Source: Phoebastria nigripes
Lineage: Eukaryota; Chordata; Aves; Procellariiformes; Diomedeidae
Reading direction: 5' to 3'
Length of the DNA stretch: 64,000 nucleotides
Assembly: GCA_035582835.1 (NCBI GenBank)
Contig: JAYKAV010003153.1
Coordinates: forward strand, 1-64,000
Positions 51,818-63,493 of the stretch are shown here, in pieces; position 1 is the stretch's first letter; each line of letters opens with the position of its first letter. A program made the translations under genes and the position numbers. The notes under the pieces were generated by a model. The model made no database searches and was not told the origin of the DNA. It saw only the letters and a list, made by a program, of their open reading frames with translations.

Positions 51818-51827
51818 CTATAAATAG
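51818..51827 (+). promoter_or_regulatory. MEF2-site match (CTATAAATAG)
   Basis: An exact fit to YTAWWWWTAR, about 2.3 kb upstream of exon 3. The core TATAAATAG could equally serve as a TATA box. Only the motif is visible. Confidence 0.3.
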
Positions 51828-53965
51828 CTATGTTGGTCATAGCTTTCTATATGCTTGTAGGGTTCCCTGATCTGTGTTTTATAGTAACTCTTAACTCAGA
51901 ATTTGGGTATGAACATCAAATTCTGGAGGAATTTTGGCTTTGTTGTTGAAGCCTTTTGTAAAAGGATGCATATAAGCTGTAATTCTGATGAATTTAGCAA
52001 GTCAAGAAGTTTTTCTGAAATTAGTGCATCTCCTTTTTCCTTTGTCTTCTACTTTTTTTCTTGCATGGGACTTGCTCTGCTAACTTTCCCTTGTTAGCAC
52101 CCTTCGGTTTCAACTCTGGGTAAAATTGCTCTGTTGACCTATAATGCTGAGGGACTGGCTGCTATTTTGAATCTGAGAGATGACAAGTCTTCCTACATCT
52201 CAGGCCTCCCCTTTCACCAGAATAATGTATTTGATAGCATAGGATTAACACCAAATGGAAGGATTTTTCTGGTTTTGTTTGAATTTTTGGCTATTGTTTT
52301 TAGTTGCTAAAGATTGCTACTGCAGATGTCTGTGGGACATAGGATGATGTTGAAAAATGCCAGCCATTATCCACTGGATGTGAAATTTCCTGCTTTCGGT
52401 CTATATGTTGTCAAATTCTACATTTTTGAAGTATTGCATTTGCATTTGACTTGCAGTATTAGGCAATACTTTTTCCTCTGTAAAAGTATTTGTCTTCAGA
52501 TGCTGTCCGATACGCGTGTCACAACTGTCATGTATTATAGTCTCTGAGATTTTAGGAAAGCCTTAACCATATCAGGTAGGCTGATGGGACACTTTCCACA
52601 GGTTTACCGACAGGTGACTGTTCACACACAAATGCAAAGACTGAGTCCCTAGTATTTCACGTATTTCTACCCCTTTGCCATAGATAGTTTTCAAGAACTA
52701 GCCTCACTTCTCCTGTTGCAGAAGTGAATGGTGTGGAGACTGGTGACTGTACTTTGTGGCTGGTCATTGTCAAAAGGAACCACAAGGAAACAAAACTTCT
52801 TGGTCCCTACTGAATGAACTAAAACAGAGGCAGTTAAAAAACAGCAGAGATGAAAGCCTTCCTTCTGCCTCCCTTTGAGAAGTCGCTTACTAGGGCATGA
52901 CTGTGGTCCAAGGTGAACTCCACTTTTGGAAATAAAGCTGAAGTAATTCTGCTGTTTGCAGCACCTCCCTAAAACGTAGCACTTCCTTCAAGGAACAGAC
53001 TCATGCTTGCAGGCAAAGGAAAGAGTTGTGAGGTTTTGTACGCACAGCACAAGCAGCTACAACTTCTCTGCTGTAAGATAGGAAATACATCTGGAAACAA
53101 AGAGGGAATTTGCACCATCCAGGACTGCTCTTTGCAGCCAGCTATAAAATGATTAGCAGATTGAGGACCAGGGATATAAATCAGTCCGTAGATCTTACCA
53201 TGTGTTGCTTTATTTCTATTTCTGTTCTTGGGAATGAGGCTAGTTGAAATTCAGTGGCATCAGATGAAAAGATTAATTTATGGTTCAGTCGGGGTCAATA
53301 ATGTGAACTTTACAAAGGTTTCTGTTGCAAGACAATTTCATTCAAGTGGACCAAAGGCAGTTGAGCTGAACTTTGGCAGCGGCAGCGACCTTGATCAAAG
53401 AGGCAGACTGGTCAAGAGACCTTTCTTATTCTGGTCTGAATATACTGTGGGTCGCTGGGGGCTATAAACCTACTGAGAGAAAAGCAAAACAAAGTCCTGT
53501 AACCAGTCTGTCTGTGATGTTGAACTTTTGACTTTCTAGTAGTTGCAGCTGAGGAAAAGTCAGCTTCACTATTAATGAAGTCTTCCACGCATGTGACCAG
53601 TCGTTGATAAATACATAAACTTTGAAGAGATTGTTTAGATGGAAAATCTAGAATGGAAAAAGCTGGTTTACAGCCTTCCTCTCTCCTCTTGTGAGAAAAA
53701 TTTAGTATGTGAAGAGAGAAGAGGCTGGAACTTGGCATCCAGGAAACTGTGTGTGCCTATCCCTGCTTGTGTCTCTTGGTGAATGTGCACAGCTTTCAGC
53801 CAGTAAAGTAGAAGTGGAGTTTGATTTTGAAAAATAGGCAATATGTGCAATACTTTTCCTGTCATTCAAGTGAAATAAGAACAAGAACCTATAAATATTG
53901 ATTCACCAGAAAGAAAGATAGTGCAGCAACTTTCACAGGGACATACTCGCAAAGGAGAAAATATA

Positions 53966-53967
<2 letters not shown>

Positions 53968-53997
<30 letters not shown>
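53968..53997 (+). repeat. 30-base poly-T tract upstream of exon 3
   Basis: Thirty T ending 105 bases before exon 3. It is too far upstream to be the acceptor's own polypyrimidine tract, but as U-rich pre-mRNA it could bind PTB, TIA1 or hnRNP C. Confidence 0.92.
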
Positions 53998-54102
53998 CTT
54001 TCTATTAAACAGCACTGTGAATAAGATATTGTGGTCCTGGGTTCAGAGAATATAAACATAAACCATCCAGGTTTCTCATTTACCATTCTTGTGATATTTC
54101 AG

Positions 54103-54254
54103 CTTAACGACGGTGGCAAGGCAGCCCGAGCACACGTGGGGATAGGTGATGTGGTTCTCACCATTGATGGGATAAGCACGGACGGGATGACTCATCTAGA
54201 AGCACAAAACAAGATCAAGGCGTGTACAGGCAATTTGAACATGACTCTGCAAAG
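54103..54254 (+). CDS. PDLIM5: PDLIM5 coding exon 3: PDZ domain, residues 33-82
   Basis: Completes the PDZ domain begun in exon 2. The acceptor is GATATTTCAG ending at 54102, and the frame joins in phase 0: R32 is followed by L33-N34-D35-G36-G37-K38. I46-G47-D48-V49-V50 is the conserved PDZ strand entry. M61-T62-H63-L64-E65-A66-Q67-N68-K69-I70-K71 is the alpha-B helix, with H63 in the class-I ligand-selecting position. The exon ends L77-N78-M79-T80-L81-Q82 plus AG, leaving phase 2 at donor GTAAGA (54255). Compared with mammalian PDLIM5 the changes are conservative. Exons 2 and 3 give 248 coding bases, about the normal PDZ length; the linker and three LIM domains must follow beyond the window. 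Confidence 0.97.
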
Positions 54255-54270
54255 GTAAGATACCTTTTTC

Positions 54271-54298
54271 TTTTTTTTTTTTTTTTTTTTTTTTTNAA

Positions 54299-54335
<37 letters not shown>
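54271..54335 (+). repeat. T25-N-A6-T33 low-complexity block after exon 3 donor
   Basis: Starts 16 bases downstream of the exon 3 splice junction. The A6 between two T-runs next to an ambiguous base looks like a possible assembly join. Taken at face value it is a U-rich intronic element directly after a 5' splice site. Confidence 0.9.
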
Positions 54336-54341
<6 letters not shown>

Positions 54342-57300
54342 AATTAATTGTCATCGTAACAGTTGTTTGGAGGATAAAAACATGTAAGTGGTTTGGTAAA
54401 GTGCATGGAGTTAAGTGTCCACGATTGAAAGGTATGCTGCTGTAGCCTGAAATGTGTCTTGATTTATAGCATTTTAGAAAACTTATTAGATGTTAATTAT
54501 GTGAGTCGACAAAGACCTTTTCCAACCTTCTGTCACCTGCTCTACATTGAATGAAGTCTAGTTCCTCTTCCTTTTGAGCTTCAGTTCTGTTAACACTTGT
54601 TTAATTAAAAGGTCTTATCCAGGCTCTTTTTCCCTCCCCCTCCCCTGGCTGACTAGGGGCACTTCTTTTTTGGGTCAAGTCCTACATCGTCATTTTTATT
54701 AGCAAACAGAATGATGGATTTAAACAGTTAACCCCTGAGTTATATGGATGAAAATACTGCAGCTCAGGGTCATGGAGAGATGTTTCTTGAAGCGGTACCA
54801 CCGTTTCACAAAGTAGCAGCCTCCCTTTGCTAATTGCAGCATCTGCTATAGAAGTTACAGCTTGGTCCAGCTCCCCATTCCTGAAACATACAGTTTACTG
54901 AATCTCAGCATACCGCTGTTAGCCTGGGACTATATTTTGGGACGGGTTGGAAGAAGGGAGCAGGATGCTCATGTGCGGGTTATTGGAACTAAAGCAGGAA
55001 GAGCAGCAGCACAAGCAAGAAATTCCTTCAAGCTCTCAAAAGTCTCCAAGGGCTGAATATTGGCTTTTATTAGAAGACAGCTATTTTTATTTAATGATGT
55101 GAGTGAGCATCTTGGAGGAGGATTGGCCTCTGAAGCCATCACATAATGAAAACCATCTTTTCTTGTTATCAAAGAAAACAACAGCAGTTGCACCTTGTGA
55201 TTGCTGTTCATGCCCACCTTCAGCAGTGCAAAGTTCCTCCATGAGTGTTGGTTGAGGCCTGTAACAGTATCTCTTCACCAGTTACTACCTCTTCTGGCAA
55301 ATTATCCTGCCCTTGGTGAAAGGACCACCCCACTCTGAGAGTTCATCAGTATAAGAATAAAAGAGGTGACATGGTTGTAGGTCTGACGTCCAGCTCTCCA
55401 GGGTGGTGGTGCTTGTTCCCAGCCCTAAGTGACGTGTAGTTGAACGGTTGTGTGAGTGCTTTCTTTTCTAAGAGACTACAGTTCAGCCCTGCTTGTTGTT
55501 TCTTATTTTTCCTGTTGTCCTTCTGTACTTTGGTCCTTAGCTACCCTTAATAAGGGATTCCCTCTGCTCAGCCTCTGAGGAAAGGAGTATCTTGTGGTGT
55601 GGTTCATGCCTAGGGCATCTTCTTGAGTGAAACTTGAAAAGTTGGCATTAAAAGTTTCTCAATGAAACAGAGGTATTATACCAGCTCATCAGAAGAATCA
55701 CACATTGTATCTAGCGTGTCACTTGCTTTTCTGTCTCCCAATGAGGCAGGCAGGTCGTTTGGAAATGCACTTTCCAGGAGCCCACTGAGTCACTCCAGCA
55801 GGCAGCTGGGAGTGTGGGGGTTTGGCCCACTTTCTGCTGTCACCATAAATTGATGGGCAGGGTTAATATCAGATAGAGGAAAGGAATAGCAGGTGTGTCT
55901 CGGTCAGGCAATAACTTGTCTGAGGCTGCTTCTGGTTGGGTGCAGGGATGAGTGGTTTGAAAATCGAATTAATCATGAGTTAGCCCGGTCCCCTCCTGTT
56001 CTCACCCTTCCTACCCAGTGTAGCATCTGACTCACCAGTGTTGGCTACCTGACAGCTGAAGGCTAAGTCAGGATCAGACTAGCAGAGATCAAAGAAATAG
56101 CCTTGGTCCCAGCATCTGGGGGCGGGACAGATGTCCTGCCTTGTGGCTCTGCCGGTCTGCAGTCCCATGGTCTCAGCTGTTTCTAATTCTGCCTGGATCC
56201 CATGAAACCAAAGCCATAGACAGTGCTCTCCTGGCTCCTCTGCCTGTGAAAACTTCCTTGCTCTGATTGCTGTTTAGCAGGAGATTTGCTTCAGTTGTTT
56301 ATTTGTTCTTTTTAGCCTGGAAGAAAGTGCTTCTTGAGTGCCACTCCAAGTGGCTCACACTAACTGCAGATGCTGGCTGTCCATGGGAAGGACGGCTTGA
56401 GACTATAAACAGGGTGGCAAGATAAGCCATTTTAATATTGAGGGATCTCCATAATTATACTCTTCTGATCTTGTCTTTTCTCCTAAAACAAAACCAAATT
56501 AAATTAAATATTTTGAGCCGTTATTGTCCATGTGCGTGCAAGGTTAAAGAGATGTGGTCAATGTGAAACTATGTTGGCCTTCAAAATATGAGTTGATAGG
56601 AAAATCTAAGACATAGCTAATTTTTTACTGCTTTTAATTATCTTCAGGGTTTTTTACACTTCCCTGAGCTTTTATCTACTTCCACACAGACTACTAATAG
56701 TTTTAACTCCAATGCAAGAATGTTGAGGTTAGTCTTGAAAGCGTGTATAAATTCTTCGATACTGCCCTAGTTTGCTGCTGCTTTAAAGGAACACAATGAT
56801 CAGTTGGTTAGTGGTGTTACTTTGAGGTCCAAGAAAATTGGAAGAGTGTTATGGCTTGAGCTAATGGCTTTTGCACTGTGACTGTGTTCATGTGCTGTTT
56901 TATGAAAGATGTGAAAGAACTCAGTTTGATCAACTTAGTCGTTGTAGACCGTTTTGTAAGTTCAATTTGGTACATTTTTGGTGGTAGCACTGAGTGACCT
57001 TTATTCATGATAAATTGTAAGAAGTACTGTGCCCTCATCTATGCATGCCTGCTTTGCTCTTGATCAGTTATAATTTGACACAGATTCATGTGGAATATGT
57101 GGAAATTAATATAGTGGCGCAGACTTAAGTGTAATGTGAAAACAACAGCAATGTGGGGAAAAATGGCTGGATACGCCACCAGGCTCACGGTATGTCAGAG
57201 ACGCGGCTGGCTGTGCTGTGTGCTGGGGAGGCACTAACCAAAGTAATCAGTAGTTATTTGAAAAAGAAACAGGGTCTTGCTCTGGCTTTTTAGTTTTGGG

Positions 57301-60130
57301 TTTTTTTTTTTTTTGTGTGAGGTTGCTAGTTGGTAGAAAAGCAGTGGTACATGCTAGGGATTAGTAGGCCAGTGAACCCAAGTGGGTCCCATCTGAGGTT
57401 GATGGGCTTCAGCATCCCAGTTTGCACAGTGGCCAAGGCACGGCGACAGCCTGCCTTTTAAAAGCTATGAAGGAAACTCTGCGAGTCTACATGGCAAAGG
57501 CGAGAGAAGAAATTCTTTATGATTAGCTTCCTTATTATAAATATTATATGATATGATATGCTTTTGTACTGCTGGTCAGGTTTTCACTTGACTTCTCCTA
57601 TTCTTTATGTGCAAAGTGGAAAAAATAAAATGAAGAGAACAAAATAAAGGGCAAGAAGTAGCTTGTCTGGGAGCTTGGAAGGGATATTTAAAGCAATGCC
57701 TTCAAAAGCTTTACTTACAGGTTTAAAGCAGTATATTTATGGAGGCAGATGTGCACATACCTCTTGTGGAAAACCAATTTAGATGTTTTGTAACTTGTAA
57801 ATGAATGCTGGCAAAATATTTGCAGGGAGAATAAAAGGTCCCTTTTTTCCTGTTTAAGGCAATATCGCATGTCAGGTTTTTAAATATGGAATTGTTCTTT
57901 GTCCCTGGAAGGAACTGGAATTACAGCTGTCACAATTGCAAGTCCAATTTGCTTAAATAGAAATAGATAAAATTGTGCTTGCCAGCCATGTACAGTAGTA
58001 GATGCCTAACATTTGCATGTGTTGTCAAGTATTTTCAGGTATATGTCTTTAAAATTAATTAGTCCTGTAAACAAGTCTTGCTGTTTTTTATGAAGGTTAT
58101 AATTTTTAAATTGTGAAATAAAAACATAATTTTGGTGTGTTATGTGCTCATTTTTAATATTAGATATGGCTTAAAATTCTGGGGGGAGTTTTTTCTTTTT
58201 TCTTTTTGTAACATGCAATTTTAGGTTCCTGATAGTTTGTTAGTTTTTTAAACATTAAATGCATTTCATAGGGAATTTTTCTTTGTATGAGTCCCTCCCT
58301 CCCTCCCTGAGATCTTGCTCTCTTGCACCCCAATATTTTATTTTCAGTTAAAGTCCTTTCCTGGTTCCCATGAGGACAGATGGAAACCAGATGCTTGCTT
58401 TTTGGATATATTTTCAAGTTCAGTAACTTAGCATGGACTTCCATAAATAAATCTGTAAGTTGCTGACGAGCTAAGAGCCACCACCTATTTTAAATATTGT
58501 TTTTGGGGACTGTTTTTCCAGACTCCTGCCTTAATGATTCTTTGAAAGTGAGAAAGATAAAGAATTGTGTATTTCTACTGTTACATGAGATCATGATACC
58601 CATGAAACTTCTGGAAAAAGTGTCAGTGAGCAATACAGGGATAAAAAAAAAAAAAATACAGAAAAGCCTGGAAAGTTGTGTGTTTTGGGTTTTTTTTTGT
58701 TTTGGTTTGGTTTTTTTTGCTTTTACAGTGTAGAACTTCTTTACCTCTCTATTTCGTAAAACAGATCTGCACAGCTATAGTGTGCTTTGTAAAGGAATTT
58801 CTTTCACCTCTCCCTATGAATTCAGTCATTTAGGATAAAAGGCATCGGGATCGCTCGGCTTGGGAAGTGAAAGGAGGATTCTCAAGGTTGTTTACCTCTC
58901 TTTCGCTATATTGCGGTGCTTCAGAAATCTTTTTGGGTGCTGTAGGTCAGCAATGAGCAGTTACTACAGTTCTGCTTCCAGCTCTTCAAGGGATGACTTT
59001 ATGGATTTTTGCAAATGAACATGGGTGTTACAAAGCAACAGATGAATTTCAGTAATGGCTATGTTTTGGTTTTCCTTTTTTTTTCCTAAACCTTTTAAAA
59101 CCACAAGTTTGCCCAAGTGTCACAGGTGAGGCTAGGGCCTGCTGGGTATTTTTGATGTCCATGTTGACAGGACTCGGTGCCAAAATTCAGATGAGCCTTA
59201 AGGCTGCGTTCTGCAGTTGGTAGACTCAAACGTTAAAAACCGTGACACTTATTTTATCTGCCTGCCTGAGTATGAATCTTTATCATACCATTCTCCCTCA
59301 TCTTTTCAGGTTTTTGTTCAGGAAACATCAAGTCTAGACTTCTAGCTTAAGAACAGCTGAAATTCTCATGATTTGAGGTGGGGTAATAGGGAAAAAATGT
59401 TATGGATCATTTGATTTCTATTTTCTAAGGTTATTTTTCAAGTTATCCATTTCAGAAAGGGTTGTCTGCAGTAAGACTAGCTCAGTATGGTTTTTACTTA
59501 CCTTTTTTATTGTTCACAAACTTGCTTTTATTGAAAAACAGTATAATTTTTTTATATTACCATTTATTGCGTTGAGAGCCCTGCTCTGCTCTGGAAATGC
59601 ACAGGAGGAAGAGCGTTTTGCTGTGTAAAGAATGTGTGTTCTGACAATCTATATGGACAAAATGGATGATCTTGTTCCTATTTTGAAGACGGGGAAGTGA
59701 GGCACCTTGATGTAGACAAGGTTTTAAGAAACTGGAGTCCTTTGCTCCTCAGGTGTTGAAATATTGACCTAGTGTAGGTTAGCTGTAAACTATTTAATTT
59801 CACAAAAATAAAAACCAGCAGTGTGGGAAATGGCACCNTGGATCCCTAGAGCCAGCCTTAGTCACTGTTACAGGGGGACCTGAAGTCCTAAAGTTTAAAA
59901 GTTTAAATTGTCTCCATAGAAAGGTGAGAAAACAGTATAACGGCTAAATAAAATGGCAGGAGAGGCTATTGTAAGAGAAATAAAAGAAGAGGAGCAAGGA
60001 GAAGAATGCAAGTATAGAAGGGATTTCAAACTATTAACAATACAGGCTTCACTTCAGATGATAGTTAAAACTCATGCTTTCAGGTTTATGAGTCATGGGT
60101 TCCTTGGGGTGGATATTTTGTTTCCATAAA

Positions 60131-60140
60131 CCATATAAGG
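60131..60140. promoter_or_regulatory. CArG-box match (CCATATAAGG)
   Basis: An exact CC(A/T)6GG match of the high-affinity SRF type, about 5.9 kb into intron 3. SRF control is typical for actin-cytoskeleton and muscle genes, so this is the more attractive of the two CArG matches seen. Activity is inferred only. Confidence 0.35.
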
Positions 60141-62345
60141 ATGAGCTTTAAGAAAGCTATGATAAGAATGCATTCGGAAGTCTTATTTTTGTCCAACTTT
60201 GGTTAACTAGTCATCATCATTTCCCTTACATAGGCATTTTGACTTCAGTTTTGTTCTTCAGTGATTTGCTTTTTTAGCATATAGAAGAAGGTTGTTTGTC
60301 CTGTGCCAGTTGAACGTAGGCAATAAATTGGTTGAAAGCATCACAACTTCTGAGTATTTTTTTCTAAACCTGAAAGCAATTTTTTGCTGGAATTCTTCTT
60401 TCTGTAATACTAATTCTTGCATAACTCTTCTTTCAAGGATGTCAAAACTGAGTGTTTGTTGATTAAGGAAATAAGCACCGTTATCCCTTTTTAATTGAGA
60501 GAGTTGAGACACAGGAAAAACTACAAAACTCAGTAGAGGTCATATGGCTAGGAATATATGAACAAACTGTATATTTATAGTTTAGCTGCTAGTCAAAACC
60601 TTAGGCAACTTATTCCTCAAGCCTAGATTGTTACCTTCAATCATTAATACTAGTTTTCAATAATTATGCCTGAAAATAAACTGGCTGAAAAATAATGCCT
60701 CCCAAACAGAGGTTCACTTCTCTTATTTATCCATGTCACTAAGCTTTGAGGTGGTGGTTATTCCAGGNAGTTCACTCAGTGGAGCCCCATATAGCCCTGC
60801 AAGACTTCAGACGTTCCTGTTGAACTTTCTGTTGCTGACCACAGACTGTTCTGAAAGTTTCAGTAGAAAACGCTTAACCTATTTCTGATCTGTTGCTGAT
60901 CTTAAACGGTCATGGCCTCCTCTTCTCCAAATGCCAGCGTTTTGGCAACTTGAAGCCTTAAAGCTCTCCGGTGAACTTTTTTTAGAAAAAAGAATCGGCT
61001 GTCAAAGTCTTCAGTAGTTTGTAAGCTCAAAGCAGTAGAGTTTTGGGGAATGAATCTAACCGGCTTACTGATGCAGGTACAGATCTGCCTTATTCCACAT
61101 ATTAAAATTCCTGAGTCTCTTTTGTTTTGTTTTATCGTATTATTTTGATGGAATTGCGTGGAAAAGTGTTTCCAAAGAAGCATTCAGGTTACAAAGCCAG
61201 GTATGCAGAAATAGGAAAATGTGGTAATAGAAGAGTCTCCATTAAAGACAGAAGTATATTACTTACAGCTCCAGAAGAGAACCTGCATGACCAGGCAAGA
61301 AAAGCAGTAAGGCAAAGCAAAGTAATACAGCCCTCAGAGTTTATTGGTTAAAAGTATCTGGTGATTTGTTCTGTAGTCCCTCTCATGATCTCCGAATTTT
61401 CTATTTCAGCAGCGCTCAACTCCCATGTTTTCAGGAATGTGAACATTTTTGTGGAGGGGGTGGAAGGGGAGGAGAGCCATGCCAGCGGGGCTGTAATGGG
61501 GGGTCAGCCTGGAAAGCAGGTGGACATGAATGTGACCAGCAGGTGACCAGGCTGCTGGCACTGGTCTTGGGAGCTGTTTTTGTTATGGAAGTGTGAAGGA
61601 CCGCGTGTGCATCTGGTGTGGGGCTGCCCAGCCTGCCAGGCCCTCATCCTGCCCGCTTTCGGGTTTGCTCTGTGGCTCCGGGCTGCTGAACAGGACTGAG
61701 GAGAAATGCTGTGCAGAGCTGGGGCTTGCCCGGCCCGCTGCGCTTGGCGGCAGCTGACAGAGGTGTTCGATACATGGCTTGTTGAGATGGAGGTGATCCA
61801 AGGTTGCGTGCCTCGTGGCATGAAAATCGCCAAGTGCTTTTGTCAGCCTGACCTTTGGGTCTGGAAGTAACCTGACCTGCAGGACCAACACTGCTGTGCG
61901 ATTTACGGTAACCGGGTGCTGCTGAGAAAGCCATTTTTAATCTGCAAATTTGCAGAATCCGTTTCCGAACTGGCATTTCTTTGAAGTAAATCCTGTAAAC
62001 GCTGTGCAAGCTCTTCAAATTCTTGTCATCTTTGTAAACACCAGCTTCAGGACTTGAAGGTGAGGCGTTGCTGGTCTAGAGCCTGGTGGTTTTCACCTCT
62101 CTCTCAGCTCTGCTGGTGATGTGTTATTGAAGACTTCCTTCTCTCCTCAGAGCATGGGCTGGTGCCTTCCCAGACCACATCTGAGACTGTGCAGGGTGAC
62201 AGCTGACCTGAAGCCTTCCAGGCTCATACCCTTGCATCTTAACAGGAGCTTTTCTAAAGCTGAAAGGGTTTTGTGTGTGTCTTGTTATGCTGTACATTGC
62301 AGTGCAAACAACTGAGTCACCTTCGGTCCTCCTGTTTTATCTGGT

Positions 62346-63493
62346 TGTACTGGGTTTGCGTGGCCAGGTTTTGGTAGTGGGGGGGCTACAGGGGTGGCTT
62401 CTGTGAGAAGCTGCTAGAAGCTTCCCCTATGTCAGATGGAGCCAATGCCAGCCAGCTCCAAGAGGGACCCGCTGCTGGCCAAGGCTGAGCCCATCAGCGA
62501 CGGTGGTAGCACCTCTGGGATAACGTATTTAAGAAGGGGGAAAAGTTGCTGTGTGACAGCAATTGCAGCTGGAGAGAGGAGTGAGAACATGTGAGAGAAA
62601 CAACTCTGCAGACACCAAGGTCAGTGAGGAAGGAGAGGGAGGAGGTGCTCTGGGCGCCAGAGCAGAGATTCCCCTGCAGCCCGTGGTGAAGACCATGGTG
62701 AGGCAGGCTGTCCCCCTGCAGCCCATGGAGGTTAACGGTGGAGCAGATATCCACCTGCAGCCCATGCAGGACCCCACACTGGAGCAGGTGGATGTGCCCA
62801 AAGGAGGCTGTGACCCCATGGGAAGCCCACGCTGGAGCAGGCTCCTGGCAGGACCTGTGGCCCCATGGAGAGAGGAGCCCATGCTGGAGCAGGTTTGCTG
62901 GCAAGACTTGTGACCCTGCGGGGGACCCACGCTGGAGCCATCTGTTTCTGAAGGACTGCACCCCGTGGAAGGGACCCACGCTGGAGCAGTTCATGAAGAA
63001 CTGCAGCCCGTGGGAAGGACTCACGTTGGAGAAGTTCATGGAGGACTGTCTCCCGTGGGAGGGACCCCACCCTGGAGCAGGGGGAGAGTGTGAGGAGTCC
63101 TCCCCCTGAGGAGGAAGGAGTGGCAGAGACAACCTGTGATGAACTGACCGCAACCCCCATTCCCCGTCCCCCTGTGCTGCTCGGGGGGAGGAGGCAGAGA
63201 ATTTGGGAGTAAAGTTAAGCCTGGGAAGAAGGGAGGGGTGGGGGGAAGGTGTTTTAAGATTTTGGTTTTATTTCTCATTACCAATCAAATCAGAGTAGGG
63301 TAATAAATTAAGTTAATTTCCCCAAGTCAAGTCTGGTTTGCCCATGACGGTAATTGGTGAATGATCTCTCCCTGCCCTTACCTTAACCCACAAGCTTTTC
63401 ATTATATTTTCTCTCCCCTGTACAGCTGAGGAGGGGGAGTGATAGAGCGGCTTTGGTGGGCACCTGGCGACCAGCCAGGGTCAACCCACTACA
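62346..63493 (+). mobile_element. Complete solo LTR of an avian endogenous retrovirus (1148 bp)
   Basis: Runs from TGTACTGGGTTTGCGTGGCC to a terminal CAACCCACTACA, with TGT...ACA inverted ends. Flanking pentamers are CTGGT (62341-62345) and TTGGT (63494-63498), a target-site duplication with one mismatch. The sequence matches a long LTR family common in neoavian genomes, probably ERVL class. Promoter-like TATTTAA lies at 62526-62532 and an AATAAA signal at 63302-63307. The middle consists of degenerate tandem repeats that also create long spurious ORFs. No internal retroviral genes remain, so it arose by LTR-LTR recombination. Same strand as PDLIM5. Confidence 0.92.
62814..63085 (+). repeat. 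Six degenerate 45-53 bp tandem repeats inside the LTR
   Basis: Units beginning CCC(C/G)(A/T)(T/G)GG and containing CCACGCTGGAGCAG start at 62814, 62861, 62914, 62961, 63007 and 63052. Weaker CTGCAGCCCATG units extend the pattern upstream to about 62680. Repeat number probably varies between copies of this LTR family. Confidence 0.85.

Larger units (their letters stand above)
15534..54102 (+). other. PDLIM5: Intron 2 of PDLIM5 (38,569 bp)
   Basis: A GT-AG intron from GTAAGTG to GTGATATTTCAG, phase 0. Long first introns after the start-codon exon are normal for this gene. I read it for further exons and found no sequence resembling PDLIM5 or any other known protein. Identified contents are one truncated LTR, several perfect inverted repeats, microsatellites, T-tracts, isolated transcription-factor motif matches and one assembly gap, each listed separately. 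Between these the DNA is AT-rich and ordinary by eye. Single ambiguous bases occur at 23918, 30299, 31405, 31989, 35849, 38574, 40024, 40518, 43542, 45764 and 51236, plus several inside the LTR. Confidence 0.93.

Noticed and set aside
53228..53467. 79-codon + strand ORF shortly before exon 3, considered as an alternative PDLIM5 exon
   Set aside because: The product does not resemble any PDLIM5 segment and no convincing acceptor and donor pair brackets it.
61127..61351. 74-codon + strand ORF in intron 3, considered as the next PDLIM5 exon
   Set aside because: The next exon should encode an Ala/Pro/Ser-rich linker in phase 2; this frame is basic and unrelated, and lacks the required splice phase.
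61504..62018. Overlapping - strand ORFs of 102-124 codons in intron 3
   Set aside because: Three frames are open at once in a GC-rich patch, which indicates composition rather than coding constraint.
62494..63160. Long ORFs (up to 219 codons) in several frames near the right end
   Set aside because: They lie inside the solo LTR and are generated by its 45-53 bp tandem repeats; LTRs of this type are non-coding and the frames resemble no retroviral protein.
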